35,075 bases of DNA, taken from Ignavibacteria bacterium. Its GTDB lineage: Bacteria > Bacteroidota > Ignavibacteria > Ignavibacteriales > Melioribacteraceae. Positions 1-7,944 of this stretch are shown piece by piece; position 1 is the stretch's first letter; the number at the start of each line of letters is the position of its first letter. The stretch spans positions 1-35,075 of the forward strand of contig WPAE01000038.1 of assembly GCA_009773205.1 (NCBI GenBank), written 5' to 3'. A program made the translations under genes and the position numbers. Below the pieces are notes generated by a model. It was not told the DNA's origin. It saw only the letters and a program-made list of their open reading frames with translations, and did no database searches.

Positions 1-67
1 CGCCCGCCGTTTTATGGAGGGCCCGCCCGCCGTTTTATGGAGGGCCCGCCCGCCGTTTTATGGAGGG
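1..67. repeat. Tandem 23-bp GC-rich repeat, three copies
   Basis: Three head-to-tail copies of a 23-base unit (CCCGCCCGCC followed by GTTTTATGGAGGG); the first is cut by the window edge (1-21, then 22-44 and 45-67). The same unit occurs twice, inverted, near 7843-7882 and twice near 8146-8200. It is far more GC-rich than its surroundings. There are no unique spacers between copies, so it is not a CRISPR. More copies may lie upstream of the window. Confidence 0.9.
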
Positions 68-135
68 TTGGGCGGATAAGTCGAAAACAATGCTTTTTAA
101 TAAGGATCATGACTTTTTAGAATAGGCTCATAAAT
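1..135 (+). repeat. Dispersed repeat, left inverted copy
   Basis: The reverse complement of this stretch matches 7769-7882 with only a few substitutions in the aligned part. It covers the 23-bp units and about 68 bases of AT-rich sequence after them, including the matches to TTTTCGACTTATCCGCC and TATGAGCC. Relative to the gene that follows, both copies have the same polarity: this one precedes manB at 211, the other precedes the lipoprotein gene starting at 7753. A shorter, degenerate relative is at 17142-17190. No transposase is associated. Confidence 0.85.
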
Positions 136-210
136 GCAAAAATAAATCCTATGCTCATCAAGTTTTGTTCATTCAAATCGTTATTTTTCGACCTATAAAT
201 AGGAGAAATA

Positions 211-1557
211 ATGGAAAGAATTCCATCTTTTAAGGCATACGATATACGCGGTAAAGTACCGGGCGAGTTAAATGTAGATTTAGCATACAAAGTTGGCAGA
301 GCGGCAGCAAAATTTCTAAATGCTAAATCAATTGTAATTGGAAGAGATGTGAGAAAATCTTCGCCGGAACTTGCACAAGCGTTATCAAACGGATTAAATG
401 ACGCTGGATGCGATGTACTTGATCTCGGGCTTTGCGGAACTGAAATGATTTACTTCGGCACGCCATTTTTAAATGCCGATGGCGGTGTGATGATTACAGC
501 AAGTCATAATCCGCCTGAATACAACGGACTCAAATTTGTTAAACGCGGCTCGGTTCCACTCGGTTATGATTCCGGCTTAAATGTTATTGAACAAATGATT
601 TTAAAAGATGAGCTTGGAGAAACCTCTACCAAAAAAGGAAAAATCTTTCCAAAAGATATTTTGAATGAGTTTATTGAAAATCTCCAAAAGTTTTATGATG
701 CAAAGAAAATTAAGCCATACAAAGTTGTAGTAAATGCAGGTAATGGCTGTATTGGTCCCGCATTGGACGTTTTAGAAAAATATCTCCCAATTGAAATGAT
801 AAAAGTTTTTCACGAACCCGATTCTAATTTTCCGAATGGTGTTCCAAACCCGCTTCTGCCGGAAAACCGCCAGCCTTCTATAGATGCAATCAAAAAATAT
901 AGTGCAAATCTTGGCGTTGCTTGGGATGGCGATTACGACCGCTGTTTTTTCTTTGATGAAATGGGAAATTTTATTGAAGGTTACTACATAGTTGGCATTC
1001 TCGCAAAATCAATTCTAAAAACCAATCCCGGCGAAAAAATTGTTCACGATCCAAGATTAACTTGGAATACAGTAGATGAAGTATCAAAAGCCGGCGGCGA
1101 ACCTGTTGTTTCTAAAAGCGGGCACGCTTTCATAAAACAGAAAATGAGAGAAGTAAACTCGATCTACGGCGGAGAAATGTCTGCTCATCATTATTTCCGA
1201 GATAATTTTTACTCGGATAGCGGCTTAATCCCTTTCTTGTTGATTCTTCAGTTAATGTCCGAAGAAAACAAATCGCTTTCCCAATTAGTAGAAGAAATGG
1301 TTGAAGCATATCCTTGTTCCGGCGAAATCAATTCTACCGTTTCTAATCCACTTGAAAAAATTGAATTAATTAAACAAAAGTACAGTGATGGAAGATTGGA
1401 CGAACTTGATGGCATCAGCATCGAGTTTCCAGAATGGAGATTTAATGTTAGAATGAGCAACACCGAGCCGCTGCTTCGCTTAAATGTTGAAACAAGAAAG
1501 AATAAAAATTTACTTGACGAGAAAACAAAAGAAATATTAGACTTGATTAGAAATTAA
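211..1557 (+). CDS. manB: Phosphomannomutase/phosphoglucomutase
   Basis: Alpha-D-phosphohexomutase (448 aa) that interconverts mannose-6-phosphate and mannose-1-phosphate, feeding GDP-mannose and surface polysaccharide synthesis in the cytoplasm. The phosphoserine loop TASHNPP is at residues 96-102 (Ser98). The Mg2+ loop DGDYDR is at 239-244, with Tyr where many family members have Gly; the enterobacterial CpsG/ManB branch has Phe there. The sugar-binding motif GEMSAHHYF is at 321-329. Length and end-to-end resemblance fit the CpsG/ManB branch. The start has AGGAG six bases upstream (201-205). A small unknown gene follows after 59 bases, and then a terminator, so the two may be cotranscribed. 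Glucose-1-phosphate may also be a substrate; dual specificity cannot be excluded from sequence. Confidence 0.93.
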   Translation: MERIPSFKAYDIRGKVPGELNVDLAYKVGRAAAKFLNAKSIVIGRDVRKSSPELAQALSNGLNDAGCDVLDLGLCGTEMIYFGTPFLNADGGVMITASHNPPEYNGLKFVKRGSVPLGYDSGLNVIEQMILKDELGETSTKKGKIFPKDILNEFIENLQKFYDAKKIKPYKVVVNAGNGCIGPALDVLEKYLPIEMIKVFHEPDSNFPNGVPNPLLPENRQPSIDAIKKYSANLGVAWDGDYDRCFFFDEMGNFIEGYYIVGILAKSILKTNPGEKIVHDPRLTWNTVDEVSKAGGEPVVSKSGHAFIKQKMREVNSIYGGEMSAHHYFRDNFYSDSGLIPFLLILQLMSEENKSLSQLVEEMVEAYPCSGEINSTVSNPLEKIELIKQKYSDGRLDELDGISIEFPEWRFNVRMSNTEPLLRLNVETRKNKNLLDEKTKEILDLIRN

Positions 1558-1616
1558 AACCAATTTATATTTGAGCCGTCAAAAGGCTTGGTAACAAAAA
1601 TCGAGCTGGAGAGAAA

Positions 1617-1835
1617 ATGGCAGACGGACAGGAAAAAACAATAGACGTAGATAAACTGTTAAAGAATAAACTAAAAGCAGTAAGCGTTGGTTCTTTGGAA
1701 AACGCCATTTCAAAAGTAGTTAGTGAAATGGTTGGTGAAGATTACAAATGTACAATTGGTGAAGTTAAATATACTTTATTCAGCGGTGCAGATTTTCACG
1801 TAAAGATTGAATTAAGTTATACTCCAGAAAAGTAA
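1617..1835 (+). CDS. Small hypothetical protein (72 aa)
   Basis: I do not recognise this family. The 72-residue protein starts with a charged, probably helical N-terminal half (DVDKLLKNKLKAV), followed by a segment predicted to be beta-rich that ends in alternating hydrophobic residues (FHVKIELSY). There is no signal peptide, membrane segment or cysteine cluster; a single Cys is at about residue 44. A GGAGAG ribosome-binding site lies a few bases before the ATG. It follows manB in the same direction with a 59-base gap and is followed at once by a strong terminator, so it is probably the last gene of a two-gene unit. It is most likely a small cytoplasmic protein of unknown role. Confidence 0.65.
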   Translation: MADGQEKTIDVDKLLKNKLKAVSVGSLENAISKVVSEMVGEDYKCTIGEVKYTLFSGADFHVKIELSYTPEK

Positions 1836-1840
1836 AGTTT

Positions 1841-1912
1841 GGTGGAGACTTCAAGTTGGGTCATACGTCCCCCCATCGTATGATTTGATTTGTTTCTCCA
1901 CCTTTTTATTTT
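1841..1912. terminator. Nested-stem terminator between convergent genes
   Basis: The outer stem GGTGGAGA (1841-1848) pairs with TCTCCACC (1895-1902) and is followed by a T-rich run (1903-1912). The long loop carries a second perfect stem, TCATACG (1861-1867) with CGTATGA (1877-1883). It ends the manB transcript and overlaps the stop of the opposing aminotransferase gene at 1906. An A/T-rich stretch on the other side may let it work in both directions. Confidence 0.75.
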
Positions 1913-3039
1913 AAAAATTCTTTCAATTCCCGAACTACTATTTCAATTTCTTCTTTAGTGTTATAAAAGTGGGGGGAAAAACGAACGATTCCTTCTCTAA
2001 CAGCACAATAAATTTTCTTTCCTTTGAGATAATCAAAAATTTCTTGCGAGCTTTCATGCTTAAAGCTTACTATTCCAGCACGGTTCTTGTTTACTACGTT
2101 TTTTAAGATTGGTTCGATCCCAATTTCGCTAAGAGTATCAATAAAACACCCGCTGTTTTCAAGAATTCTCAACTCAACATTGTTCATTCCAAACTCCAAA
2201 AAAATATTAAGCGAAGCATCGAACAAGCAAACACCAAGTGCATTTATCGTTCCGTTTTGAAAACTCTCGGCAGAAGATTTAAGCGATAAATTATAATCAA
2301 GCAATTTCCACGTATCGTTAACTGAAGTCCAGCCAACATTTTTTTGAGTTAATCTTCTTTGCAATTCTTCAGTTAAGTAGATGTAGGACAAGCCTTGCGA
2401 ACTCATCAGCCACTTTTGTGTCCCGCCGCAAAGGAAATCTATTTGAGATTTTTTTACATCAACTTCCACAACGCCGGCAGCCTGAATTGCGTCCACACAA
2501 AAAACTATTTCTTTAGATTTACACAATTCGCCAATTGCATCAATATCTGCTCTGTAGCCTGAGAGAAATTGGACAAGGCTGATAGAAACGAGTTTTGTAC
2601 TTGAAGTTATGGCTTTCTGGATATCGTCAATATCAACAATTCCGTTTCTGGATTTTATGATATCTATTTCAACGCCAAGTCTTGTTAAATTGAGGAATGG
2701 ATAAATGTTCGATGGAAACTCAATATCATTAAGAATTACTCTATCGCCTGGTTTCCACTCCATTCCGTTGGCTAAAATGTTAAGCCCGTTGGAAACATTA
2801 TCAACCCATGCAAGCCGATCTGGTTCTGCATTTAATAACTGCCCAAGTTTAGCTTTTGCACTTGCATTTTTTTCTACGAAAAAGGAAAAGTTTTCAATCA
2901 TCAACCCGCTTCGCTGTGCGGAGTATTCTGCTACTCTATCTAATACCGGTTTACTCCACGGTCCAATAGCAGCATGATTAAAGTAAAGTTGATTTGTATC
3001 TATATGGGGAAAAAGAGAACGGATTTGCTCTACTGTCAT
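1906..3039 (-). CDS. Class V aminotransferase (PLP fold type I)
   Basis: PLP-dependent enzyme of 377 aa in the family of cysteine desulfurases and isopenicillin-N-epimerase-like proteins. Visible landmarks are an N-terminal FNHAAIGP substrate loop (20-27), the cofactor-binding Asp-x-x-Gln in DAIQAAG (Asp183, Gln186), and the Schiff-base lysine in GGTQKW (Lys209). The C-terminus has the family's VRFSPHFYNT-type motif. The usual SufS-type Cys loop (RxGxHC) is not evident, so sulfur transfer is doubtful; a transaminase, epimerase or lyase role is equally possible. It stands alone, convergent with manB, with its own start and no partner genes such as sufU. The true substrate cannot be told from sequence. 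Confidence 0.85.
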   Translation of the reverse strand: MTVEQIRSLFPHIDTNQLYFNHAAIGPWSKPVLDRVAEYSAQRSGLMIENFSFFVEKNASAKAKLGQLLNAEPDRLAWVDNVSNGLNILANGMEWKPGDRVILNDIEFPSNIYPFLNLTRLGVEIDIIKSRNGIVDIDDIQKAITSSTKLVSISLVQFLSGYRADIDAIGELCKSKEIVFCVDAIQAAGVVEVDVKKSQIDFLCGGTQKWLMSSQGLSYIYLTEELQRRLTQKNVGWTSVNDTWKLLDYNLSLKSSAESFQNGTINALGVCLFDASLNIFLEFGMNNVELRILENSGCFIDTLSEIGIEPILKNVVNKNRAGIVSFKHESSQEIFDYLKGKKIYCAVREGIVRFSPHFYNTKEEIEIVVRELKEFLK

Positions 3040-3118
3040 AGCTAACCTTTATAATAAATTACATTCAAAAATTAATTAAACTTTTCGATAATGGAGACAG
3101 AACAACAAGATTTTGGTT

Positions 3119-3277
3119 ATGGAAAAAGTATTAGAGTTATCCCGCGCATTTTATGGTGTAATGGTTCCTAGAAAATTCCGCAAGAATTTTATTAAGAAAG
3201 TTGTAGAGTATTTGAACGATAGATATTCGATTGAAACCGCTATTGGACTTGCGATTAAAGAGTTAAACCTTCGGTAA
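3119..3277 (+). CDS. Possible small protein (52 aa), weak
   Basis: An ATG-to-TAA frame of 52 codons with protein-like composition: basic, probably all-helical, containing AFYGVMVPRKFRKNF and ending IGLAIKELNLR. No Shine-Dalgarno sequence is visible and I do not recognise a family. It lies between the aminotransferase start and a GC-rich hairpin (3288-3306) that could end it. It could be a fragment of a larger lost gene, since the neighbouring DUF2442 gene is dead, or chance. Confidence 0.3.
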   Translation: MEKVLELSRAFYGVMVPRKFRKNFIKKVVEYLNDRYSIETAIGLAIKELNLR

Positions 3278-3287
3278 GAAATGGGAC

Positions 3288-3306
3288 GAGGCGCCTCAAG
3301 CGCCTC
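3288..3306 (+). terminator. Hairpin after the 52-aa frame
   Basis: A perfect seven-base stem, GAGGCGC (3288-3294) with GCGCCTC (3300-3306), has loop CTCAA. A T-rich stretch begins about 15 bases later (around 3320-3330), which is further than in a canonical terminator. It could instead be a dispersed palindrome. Confidence 0.4.
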
Positions 3307-3332
3307 ATCATTACGAACTTGTTTTCTTTTAT

Positions 3333-3537
3333 TCAACTTGTTAATAGCAAGCCATTAACAGAAATATCTTCATCATTTTCTTACTAATATATTCTAACGC
3401 CTTGTCAGATAAATCGCCAATTTTTCCTTTGAGCATCAGAAGCTTCACGCAGGCGTGGAAACCATTCTAATGGAACTTCGGCTGCCGTATCTAAGCAAGA
3501 ACTACTCTTGGAAAGTCTGCTGAAAAAGATTATGGCA
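3333..3537 (-). pseudogene. Dead DUF2442 family gene
   Basis: Reading the minus strand from an ATG at 3537, pieces of a DUF2442 protein appear in order: ADFPRVVLA, then after a one-base deletion near 3485 EVPLEWFPRLREA and QRKNWRFI, and finally DEDISVNGLLLTS up to a stop at 3333. The stretch between the last two blocks has exactly the family's usual length but holds three stop codons (TGA at 3405-3407, then TAG and TAA). A fourth stop lies upstream of the frameshift. Each is explainable by single substitutions, for example Gly GGA to TGA and Trp TGG to TAG. Living members are short (about 70-85 aa) and often sit beside DUF4160 genes in modules resembling toxin-antitoxin pairs. No DUF4160 partner is visible here. 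Confidence 0.78.
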
Positions 3538-3766
3538 TCTTTAAAAACCAAAAATGTTTGTCATTCTGAGGAGCGGAGCGAACGATAACCCCCGCCAGAG
3601 GTGGTAAACCAAAAGTGGAATATTTCCCGCTAAAAAGCAGCGGAATATTCAACGTGATTTATCGTAAAGTATGGTTCACTTTTCGAAATCGCACTACAAT
3701 AGAATTGTTGAAGTGAGAGAGATTTAACCACGAAAATCGGGACAGATTTAATTGAACTTTTTAAAA
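3538..3766. other. Repeat-rich intergenic stretch
   Basis: No gene is seen. At about 3560-3588 is a sequence beginning GTCATTCTGAGGAGCG, which from memory resembles a short palindromic element scattered through many Bacteroidota-like genomes. A hairpin follows at 3618-3650: GAATATT with AATATTC, continued by CCGCT with AGCGG, loop AAAAAGC. At 3592-3604 is a smaller CCGCC/GGTGG palindrome. These look like degenerate copies of genome-wide repeats rather than control sites for the flanking genes. Confidence 0.5.
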
Positions 3767-4192
3767 TTAACTTTCAAATCCCCAGAATTTTGTGTTTGGG
3801 TTTTTCTTTTTTACGTCTTCAATAAACTTGCTAAAATCTTTAAACGTATTTAATCCTCTCACTTTTGTCTCTTTGAACGAAAGATAAAGTTCGCGGCGCC
3901 TGTTAATTTCAATATCGGTTAAATCTGCAAAAGTTATTTCTGTAATCTTCCCAAAAATGTCTTTTAATTTAATTTGATTGCCAATTACTTCAATTTCGAT
4001 TGGACGTTTGATATAGATAAAATATCTGTAACCGGCAAAAGCAAAAATTGCAAGGAAATAAATAATGAAAAGCGGAGAATTGAAATGTGAGAATGTAAAG
4101 GATAAGTAGATAAGGACAGCTAAAACAGAAATCGGGGTTCCGTATGCTTGAAATAAACCGCTAAAATTTTGCTTCAGTTTGTAAGATTCCAA
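3767..4192 (-). CDS. Small membrane protein with PH-like domain
   Basis: A protein of about 141 aa with two hydrophobic spans early on (starting near SVLAVLIYLSF and FIIYFLAIFAF), then a cytoplasmic part of roughly 75 residues. That part is rich in alternating strands (IEIEVIGNQIKLKDIFGKI) and resembles a short bacterial PH-like domain; function unknown. The frame is open back to an ATG at 4276, but that part is the terminator hairpin of the preceding gene. A TTG at 4192-4190 with GGAG six bases upstream (4199-4202) is the better start. It lies just downstream of the outer-membrane barrel gene and may be partly cotranscribed by read-through. The family call is an inference from pattern only. 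Confidence 0.7.
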   Translation of the reverse strand: MESYKLKQNFSGLFQAYGTPISVLAVLIYLSFTFSHFNSPLFIIYFLAIFAFAGYRYFIYIKRPIEIEVIGNQIKLKDIFGKITEITFADLTDIEINRRRELYLSFKETKVRGLNTFKDFSKFIEDVKKKNPNTKFWGFES

Positions 4193-4217
4193 TTGTTTCT
4201 CCAAAAGTTTATAAGTA

Positions 4218-4257
4218 AAAATAGATAGAAACCCGCAATCATAAAAAAGTTGCGGGT
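4218..4257 (-). terminator. Terminator of the barrel/lipoprotein pair
   Basis: On the minus strand, stem ACCCGCAA (4257-4250) pairs with TTGCGGGT (4238-4231) around a T-rich loop. It is followed by TTCTATCTATTTTT. It sits 7 bases after the stop of the barrel gene (4264), exactly where a factor-independent terminator is expected, and it decides the start of the next gene. Confidence 0.8.
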
Positions 4258-4263
4258 AATTTT

Positions 4264-5688
4264 TTAAAATCTCCAAATAGAATCTACAGCAAAAGTAATT
4301 CGCCTGGCTTTGTTTGGAGAAACAAGATATTGAAAATCGGGCGTGCCAAAGTTAAGTGCAAATAAACCGAAATCAATTCCTAAGCCAAGCGCCCAATTGA
4401 ATTTATCAAAGCCACCGAAAGAACAGCCGGTTCTTAAAGCAAAAATTCCGAGATCGTACCAATCAATTCCTAAAGCAATGCGCTGCTTTTTGCTGTTGCC
4501 AGGTTCATTGTTAAATCCTTGATGATAATCTACTGCAAGAAGCATTGTGCCGGGAATGCTTTCTAACTTTAATGATGCGCCAATATGAACCGCTGTTGCC
4601 ATCTCTGTTTCGATGGAATTGATAAACTTGCCGCTTTCTTTTCCTGTGATGCGGTTGATCAAAGTATCGCGCTGCGCTTGGTCTGTTAAATCATCTAAAT
4701 AAATTGCTGCGTTGGATGAATACTGCGCTACTTCTTTATCCCATTTGATTTTACCAATATCGGTTATAGAAAAACCAATAGAAAAATTATTGCTGAGCAT
4801 TGTGCTTATTCCAAAATCAAAACCAACGCCTCTACCTGCCGGAGTTGGAAAAGGCGTTGCAGAGAAATTTTCTTCTTTTTTATCATCAACAAAATTGTAC
4901 TTCACTTTGAAATCGGGTGAAAAAGCCGAGTAAGCTAAAAAATCTCCTTTACCTGTAATTACATTCGCATCGCCTGTTTTTAATTCTGTTTTAACCTGCT
5001 CAAGCCCGGCGTAGAAAAATCCACTGATAAAATTAACAGAAGCACCAACTTTGAAACTCTTGAAAATTTTAAGATCGCGTGCGTACGAAACAGAATATTT
5101 TCTCAGCCACGAAGCCTTAAACTCTGTATCGTTAAAATTGTAAACCTTGTTTGGCAGGTTACCGTCAATTCCCAAATCAATTAAGCTTTTGGGAAAGGTC
5201 ATTATGCCGGAAATCCGGTCAGATACAGTAAATGCGAACGCGCCAAAATTTTTTGCAGGCTGAATTGAAATGCTAACAAGTTGAATATGAATGTCTGAAG
5301 TTACAGTTCCTCCTTCAACGAACAAATTTTTTAGTTTAGCTTTGTCTTGTTCTGTTAAAAGTCTTCCAGAAGTTGAACCATCTGCATTTGTAACTTTTGT
5401 TCCGAAGAAATAGTTGTAATCATCAAGGGAGATAAAGTTTGAGCCAATAGCGCCGGAAATATTGGGAAGCGGAATAGGCAGTATTAGTTCAACCTTTTTT
5501 GAAGAATCTTGAAATAGGTTTGCGGGATTTTTCCCAATGGCAAATAAGCCAAATGAAGAAGCTGTGAAAGCTTTTGCCATTCCCATCGTTCGTGCATCGG
5601 AAACTCCATTAGAGCCAACTCCTTGCGCAAAAGCGAAATTAGAAATGGCAATAATTAAGATCGCAGAAACTAAGATAACTTTATTCAT
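4264..5688 (-). CDS. Outer-membrane beta-barrel protein (PorV/DUF5723-like)
   Basis: A 474-aa exported protein with a classical signal peptide (residues 1-22, cut after FAFAQ). The mature start, GVGSNGVSDARTMGMAKAF, has the small-residue-rich opening and the GKNPANLF motif typical of the PorV/FadL-like barrels of Bacteroidota, often annotated DUF5723. The remainder is a succession of amphipathic strands, with several GFDFGIS-type and LGLGIDFG turns near the end. Its start is 10 bases after the stop of the upstream lipoprotein gene with a GGGAAAGG ribosome site, so the two form an operon closed by the terminator at 4218-4257. It may act with its lipoprotein neighbour at the outer membrane. A role as a T9SS accessory protein is possible but not shown. 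Confidence 0.75.
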   Translation of the reverse strand: MNKVILVSAILIIAISNFAFAQGVGSNGVSDARTMGMAKAFTASSFGLFAIGKNPANLFQDSSKKVELILPIPLPNISGAIGSNFISLDDYNYFFGTKVTNADGSTSGRLLTEQDKAKLKNLFVEGGTVTSDIHIQLVSISIQPAKNFGAFAFTVSDRISGIMTFPKSLIDLGIDGNLPNKVYNFNDTEFKASWLRKYSVSYARDLKIFKSFKVGASVNFISGFFYAGLEQVKTELKTGDANVITGKGDFLAYSAFSPDFKVKYNFVDDKKEENFSATPFPTPAGRGVGFDFGISTMLSNNFSIGFSITDIGKIKWDKEVAQYSSNAAIYLDDLTDQAQRDTLINRITGKESGKFINSIETEMATAVHIGASLKLESIPGTMLLAVDYHQGFNNEPGNSKKQRIALGIDWYDLGIFALRTGCSFGGFDKFNWALGLGIDFGLFALNFGTPDFQYLVSPNKARRITFAVDSIWRF

Positions 5689-5698
5689 CGCCTTTCCC

Positions 5699-7753
5699 TT
5701 ATGGATTTATACGGTAGTTAGTTGAGCCGAAAGCGTGAATTAGTAAATCATCTGTAGTTCTAAAACGAACCGGAGCGTTGCCCGGGGCGGTTGTATTTAA
5801 CTTTATTGTTATACGCATATACTTTGCTTTAGCAATTTTATCAATTTCTGCTTTTAGTGCCCTTACAGTTTTAGTTTGCTTATTCTTCGAAGAAACATTT
5901 CCTGCGGCATCTGTAAATGCGCCGCTGAAAGTTAGCACAGAATCCTGATCAGAATATTTTGGCGGAAAGTATGCTAAAAAATTATTGTTGCTATCATAAA
6001 GTTTTCCGGTAAAAGAAATTGAAGCCGGCAGTCCATTTGTTAATACAACACCTGCTTCAAGCGAGTTTACATCGTTAATTTTATCACGATCATCTTTTGA
6101 TAGATCAACCGAAACAGAATCTGTTATTACTGCATTAGAAATTCCTAAATCAAGCGGAAGTTCAAAAATACTTCTGCCGGAAATCTGATCCGTATTCTTC
6201 AAAGTAACTGTTTTGTAATTTGGATTAAGCGTTCCGCCCGTATAAACAATTAGTGAATCTGGGAAGCTGCTAAATTTTTTGAAAAATAAACTTAAGCTGT
6301 CGGGGTTAATTGTGAGAACCGAATCACTTGGACTTATTAAAGTTGTGTTAAGAGTTCTGCTGTTTAACCCAAGAACAGCTTTTTGCCCAATACTATTTTG
6401 CGCTTGAATTTTACCATCAATTCTAAATTCAAACTGTGCGTTTGTTTTAAGACGAAGCTGAACAAGCGGCTTACGCAAATTAATTTCGCCGAACTGAAGT
6501 TTATTTTTCAAGTCTTTCAGGTCTAAAGAAATAGCGCTCCTCTCTGCTGTAACAATCTGCGGTTCTATCTGCCCAGAAAACTCCTTGAGCTGCAGATTGC
6601 TTAAATCAATCGAACCGGAAATTCCATCCGTACTTTTGATTGTTCTAAAATCGTTTGCAGCTTTTGTTTGGAAAGTAATTTTATAGCTTATTTGATTTGT
6701 TGGCACACTAGTTAAGCTTACAACAGAGTAATTACTTAACGAAAAATTGTTAAATAAAGTTACTGTTTGCCTTCTTCCAATAGTACGGATTTCTGTAAAA
6801 GTTTGTCCGTTCGGATTTTTCAAGTTATTAATAGTGAAAGTTAGCGTGGCATCAACATCGAGATTATTAATAACTTTTATATTCAGCGCACCGGATTCGA
6901 TCTTAATATTTGTGAATTTATTAGGCTGAGCTTTATTTGCATCAAGATTAATTGTGTTACTAATAACAATTGGATCTTGAACTGGAATTTTTGCTTGCGC
7001 TTCTACAACACTTAAGTTTAACAGCTTAGCTTTTACAGAAAAAGAATTTTGAGGCAGAGTAATTACATTTCCTCCGCTTCCGCTTGTAGAAACAAAACAC
7101 TCGAGTGTAAGTTGATTTCTAATAAAAACGCCTTTAGCAATAGCAATTGCTTTTATGGTACGCGCATCTTTTGCGGGAATTATAATACTGCTTGGGTAAT
7201 GTGCAATAATTTCTCCACTTGCTGAATTTTTGAGCACAATATTTTTAAGCGTAAGAGAAACCGGCTGAGGAAATTGATTTGTTATAGAAAGATCAATTGT
7301 CCCGCCATCAAGTTTAATTGCTAAGAACTCTCCTAATACATCTGTATTGATAGAAACTGGAACATCGTTTACTGGAGGAACAATTGCTTGAGAAACTGGA
7401 GCTATACCGGAACTGATCCAGCTAAATCCTATGTTGGCAGATACTGAATCTCCTGCAATACTAATTACGCCAATAGTTTCGGATGCCGATTCACTGACTG
7501 CATTAATTTTTAGTTTATCTCTCAACTCAATCTTTTCAATCGTATGCTCTTGAGCAAGATATAGAAGATTGCTTCCGTCTTTGTAGTGTTTTAATTCTGT
7601 ACTCTTCTCGAGCAAATCCATCAACGAATAATTCTTTTTTGCAATAGGAAGATTAAGCGAAACATCCCAGAGCGGCATATTAGGTTCGTTAATATTACAA
7701 CTAAACAAAAAGGCTGAGTAGAGTAATGCTGAAATAAGTTTTGAAAATTTCAT
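5699..7753 (-). CDS. Large beta-rich lipoprotein, function unknown
   Basis: A 684-aa protein with a lipoprotein signal peptide ending in the lipobox LFSC (Cys19), so it is anchored in a membrane, probably the outer one. The mature part has no helix-rich or cysteine-rich region. It is a string of immunoglobulin-like or sandwich-like strand segments rich in Asn, Thr and Ser, with repeated statements such as LDLKDLKNKLQFGEINL and several SVLTINPDSL/SLIVYTGG-type strands. I do not recognise a named domain. The next gene starts 10 bases downstream and encodes an outer-membrane barrel, which suggests a surface complex. A copy of the dispersed repeat lies directly before the start, only about 15 bases from the ATG, so promoter or leader sequence must fall inside or beside the repeat. 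Confidence 0.75.
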   Translation of the reverse strand: MKFSKLISALLYSAFLFSCNINEPNMPLWDVSLNLPIAKKNYSLMDLLEKSTELKHYKDGSNLLYLAQEHTIEKIELRDKLKINAVSESASETIGVISIAGDSVSANIGFSWISSGIAPVSQAIVPPVNDVPVSINTDVLGEFLAIKLDGGTIDLSITNQFPQPVSLTLKNIVLKNSASGEIIAHYPSSIIIPAKDARTIKAIAIAKGVFIRNQLTLECFVSTSGSGGNVITLPQNSFSVKAKLLNLSVVEAQAKIPVQDPIVISNTINLDANKAQPNKFTNIKIESGALNIKVINNLDVDATLTFTINNLKNPNGQTFTEIRTIGRRQTVTLFNNFSLSNYSVVSLTSVPTNQISYKITFQTKAANDFRTIKSTDGISGSIDLSNLQLKEFSGQIEPQIVTAERSAISLDLKDLKNKLQFGEINLRKPLVQLRLKTNAQFEFRIDGKIQAQNSIGQKAVLGLNSRTLNTTLISPSDSVLTINPDSLSLFFKKFSSFPDSLIVYTGGTLNPNYKTVTLKNTDQISGRSIFELPLDLGISNAVITDSVSVDLSKDDRDKINDVNSLEAGVVLTNGLPASISFTGKLYDSNNNFLAYFPPKYSDQDSVLTFSGAFTDAAGNVSSKNKQTKTVRALKAEIDKIAKAKYMRITIKLNTTAPGNAPVRFRTTDDLLIHAFGSTNYRINP

Positions 7754-7768
7754 CAGTTCCTTCTTTTT

Positions 7769-7882
7769 ATTTATGAGCCTACTCTAAAAAGCCATGATCA
7801 TTATTAAAAAATGTTGTTTTCGACTTATCCGCCCAACCCTCCATAAAACGGCGGGCGGGCCCTCCATAAAACGGCGGGCGGG
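7769..7882 (-). repeat. Dispersed repeat, right inverted copy
   Basis: Reverse-complement match of 1-135, with about five substitutions over the AT-rich part and two 23-bp GC-rich units instead of three. It begins just upstream of the lipoprotein gene, in the same relative orientation as the copy upstream of manB. Confidence 0.88.
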
Positions 7883-7944
7883 TTAGATTCGGCTCATTTA
7901 TTCTATCTGAACTTATAAATTATCGAAAAACATCGCAAATTATT
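7830..7944 (+). repeat. Direct repeat, copy A
   Basis: Runs from CGCCCAACCCTCC through two 23-bp units and a 62-base AT-rich arm that starts TTAGATTCGGCTC and ends CAAATTATT. It is repeated at 8140-8262 with one substitution in the AT-rich arm. It shares its GC-rich core with the inverted repeat, so the core appears joined to two different AT-rich arms. Confidence 0.9.

Noticed and set aside
1-67. CRISPR-like array at the left edge
   Set aside because: The 23-bp units are joined directly with no unique spacers, and no cas gene is in the window.
3151-3336. A 61-residue minus-strand frame before the aminotransferase gene
   Set aside because: Low-quality composition, overlaps a more plausible plus-strand frame and a hairpin.
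211-7753. A composite transposon bounded by the inverted repeats
   Set aside because: No transposase or integrase lies between the copies, and the contents are ordinary chromosomal genes.
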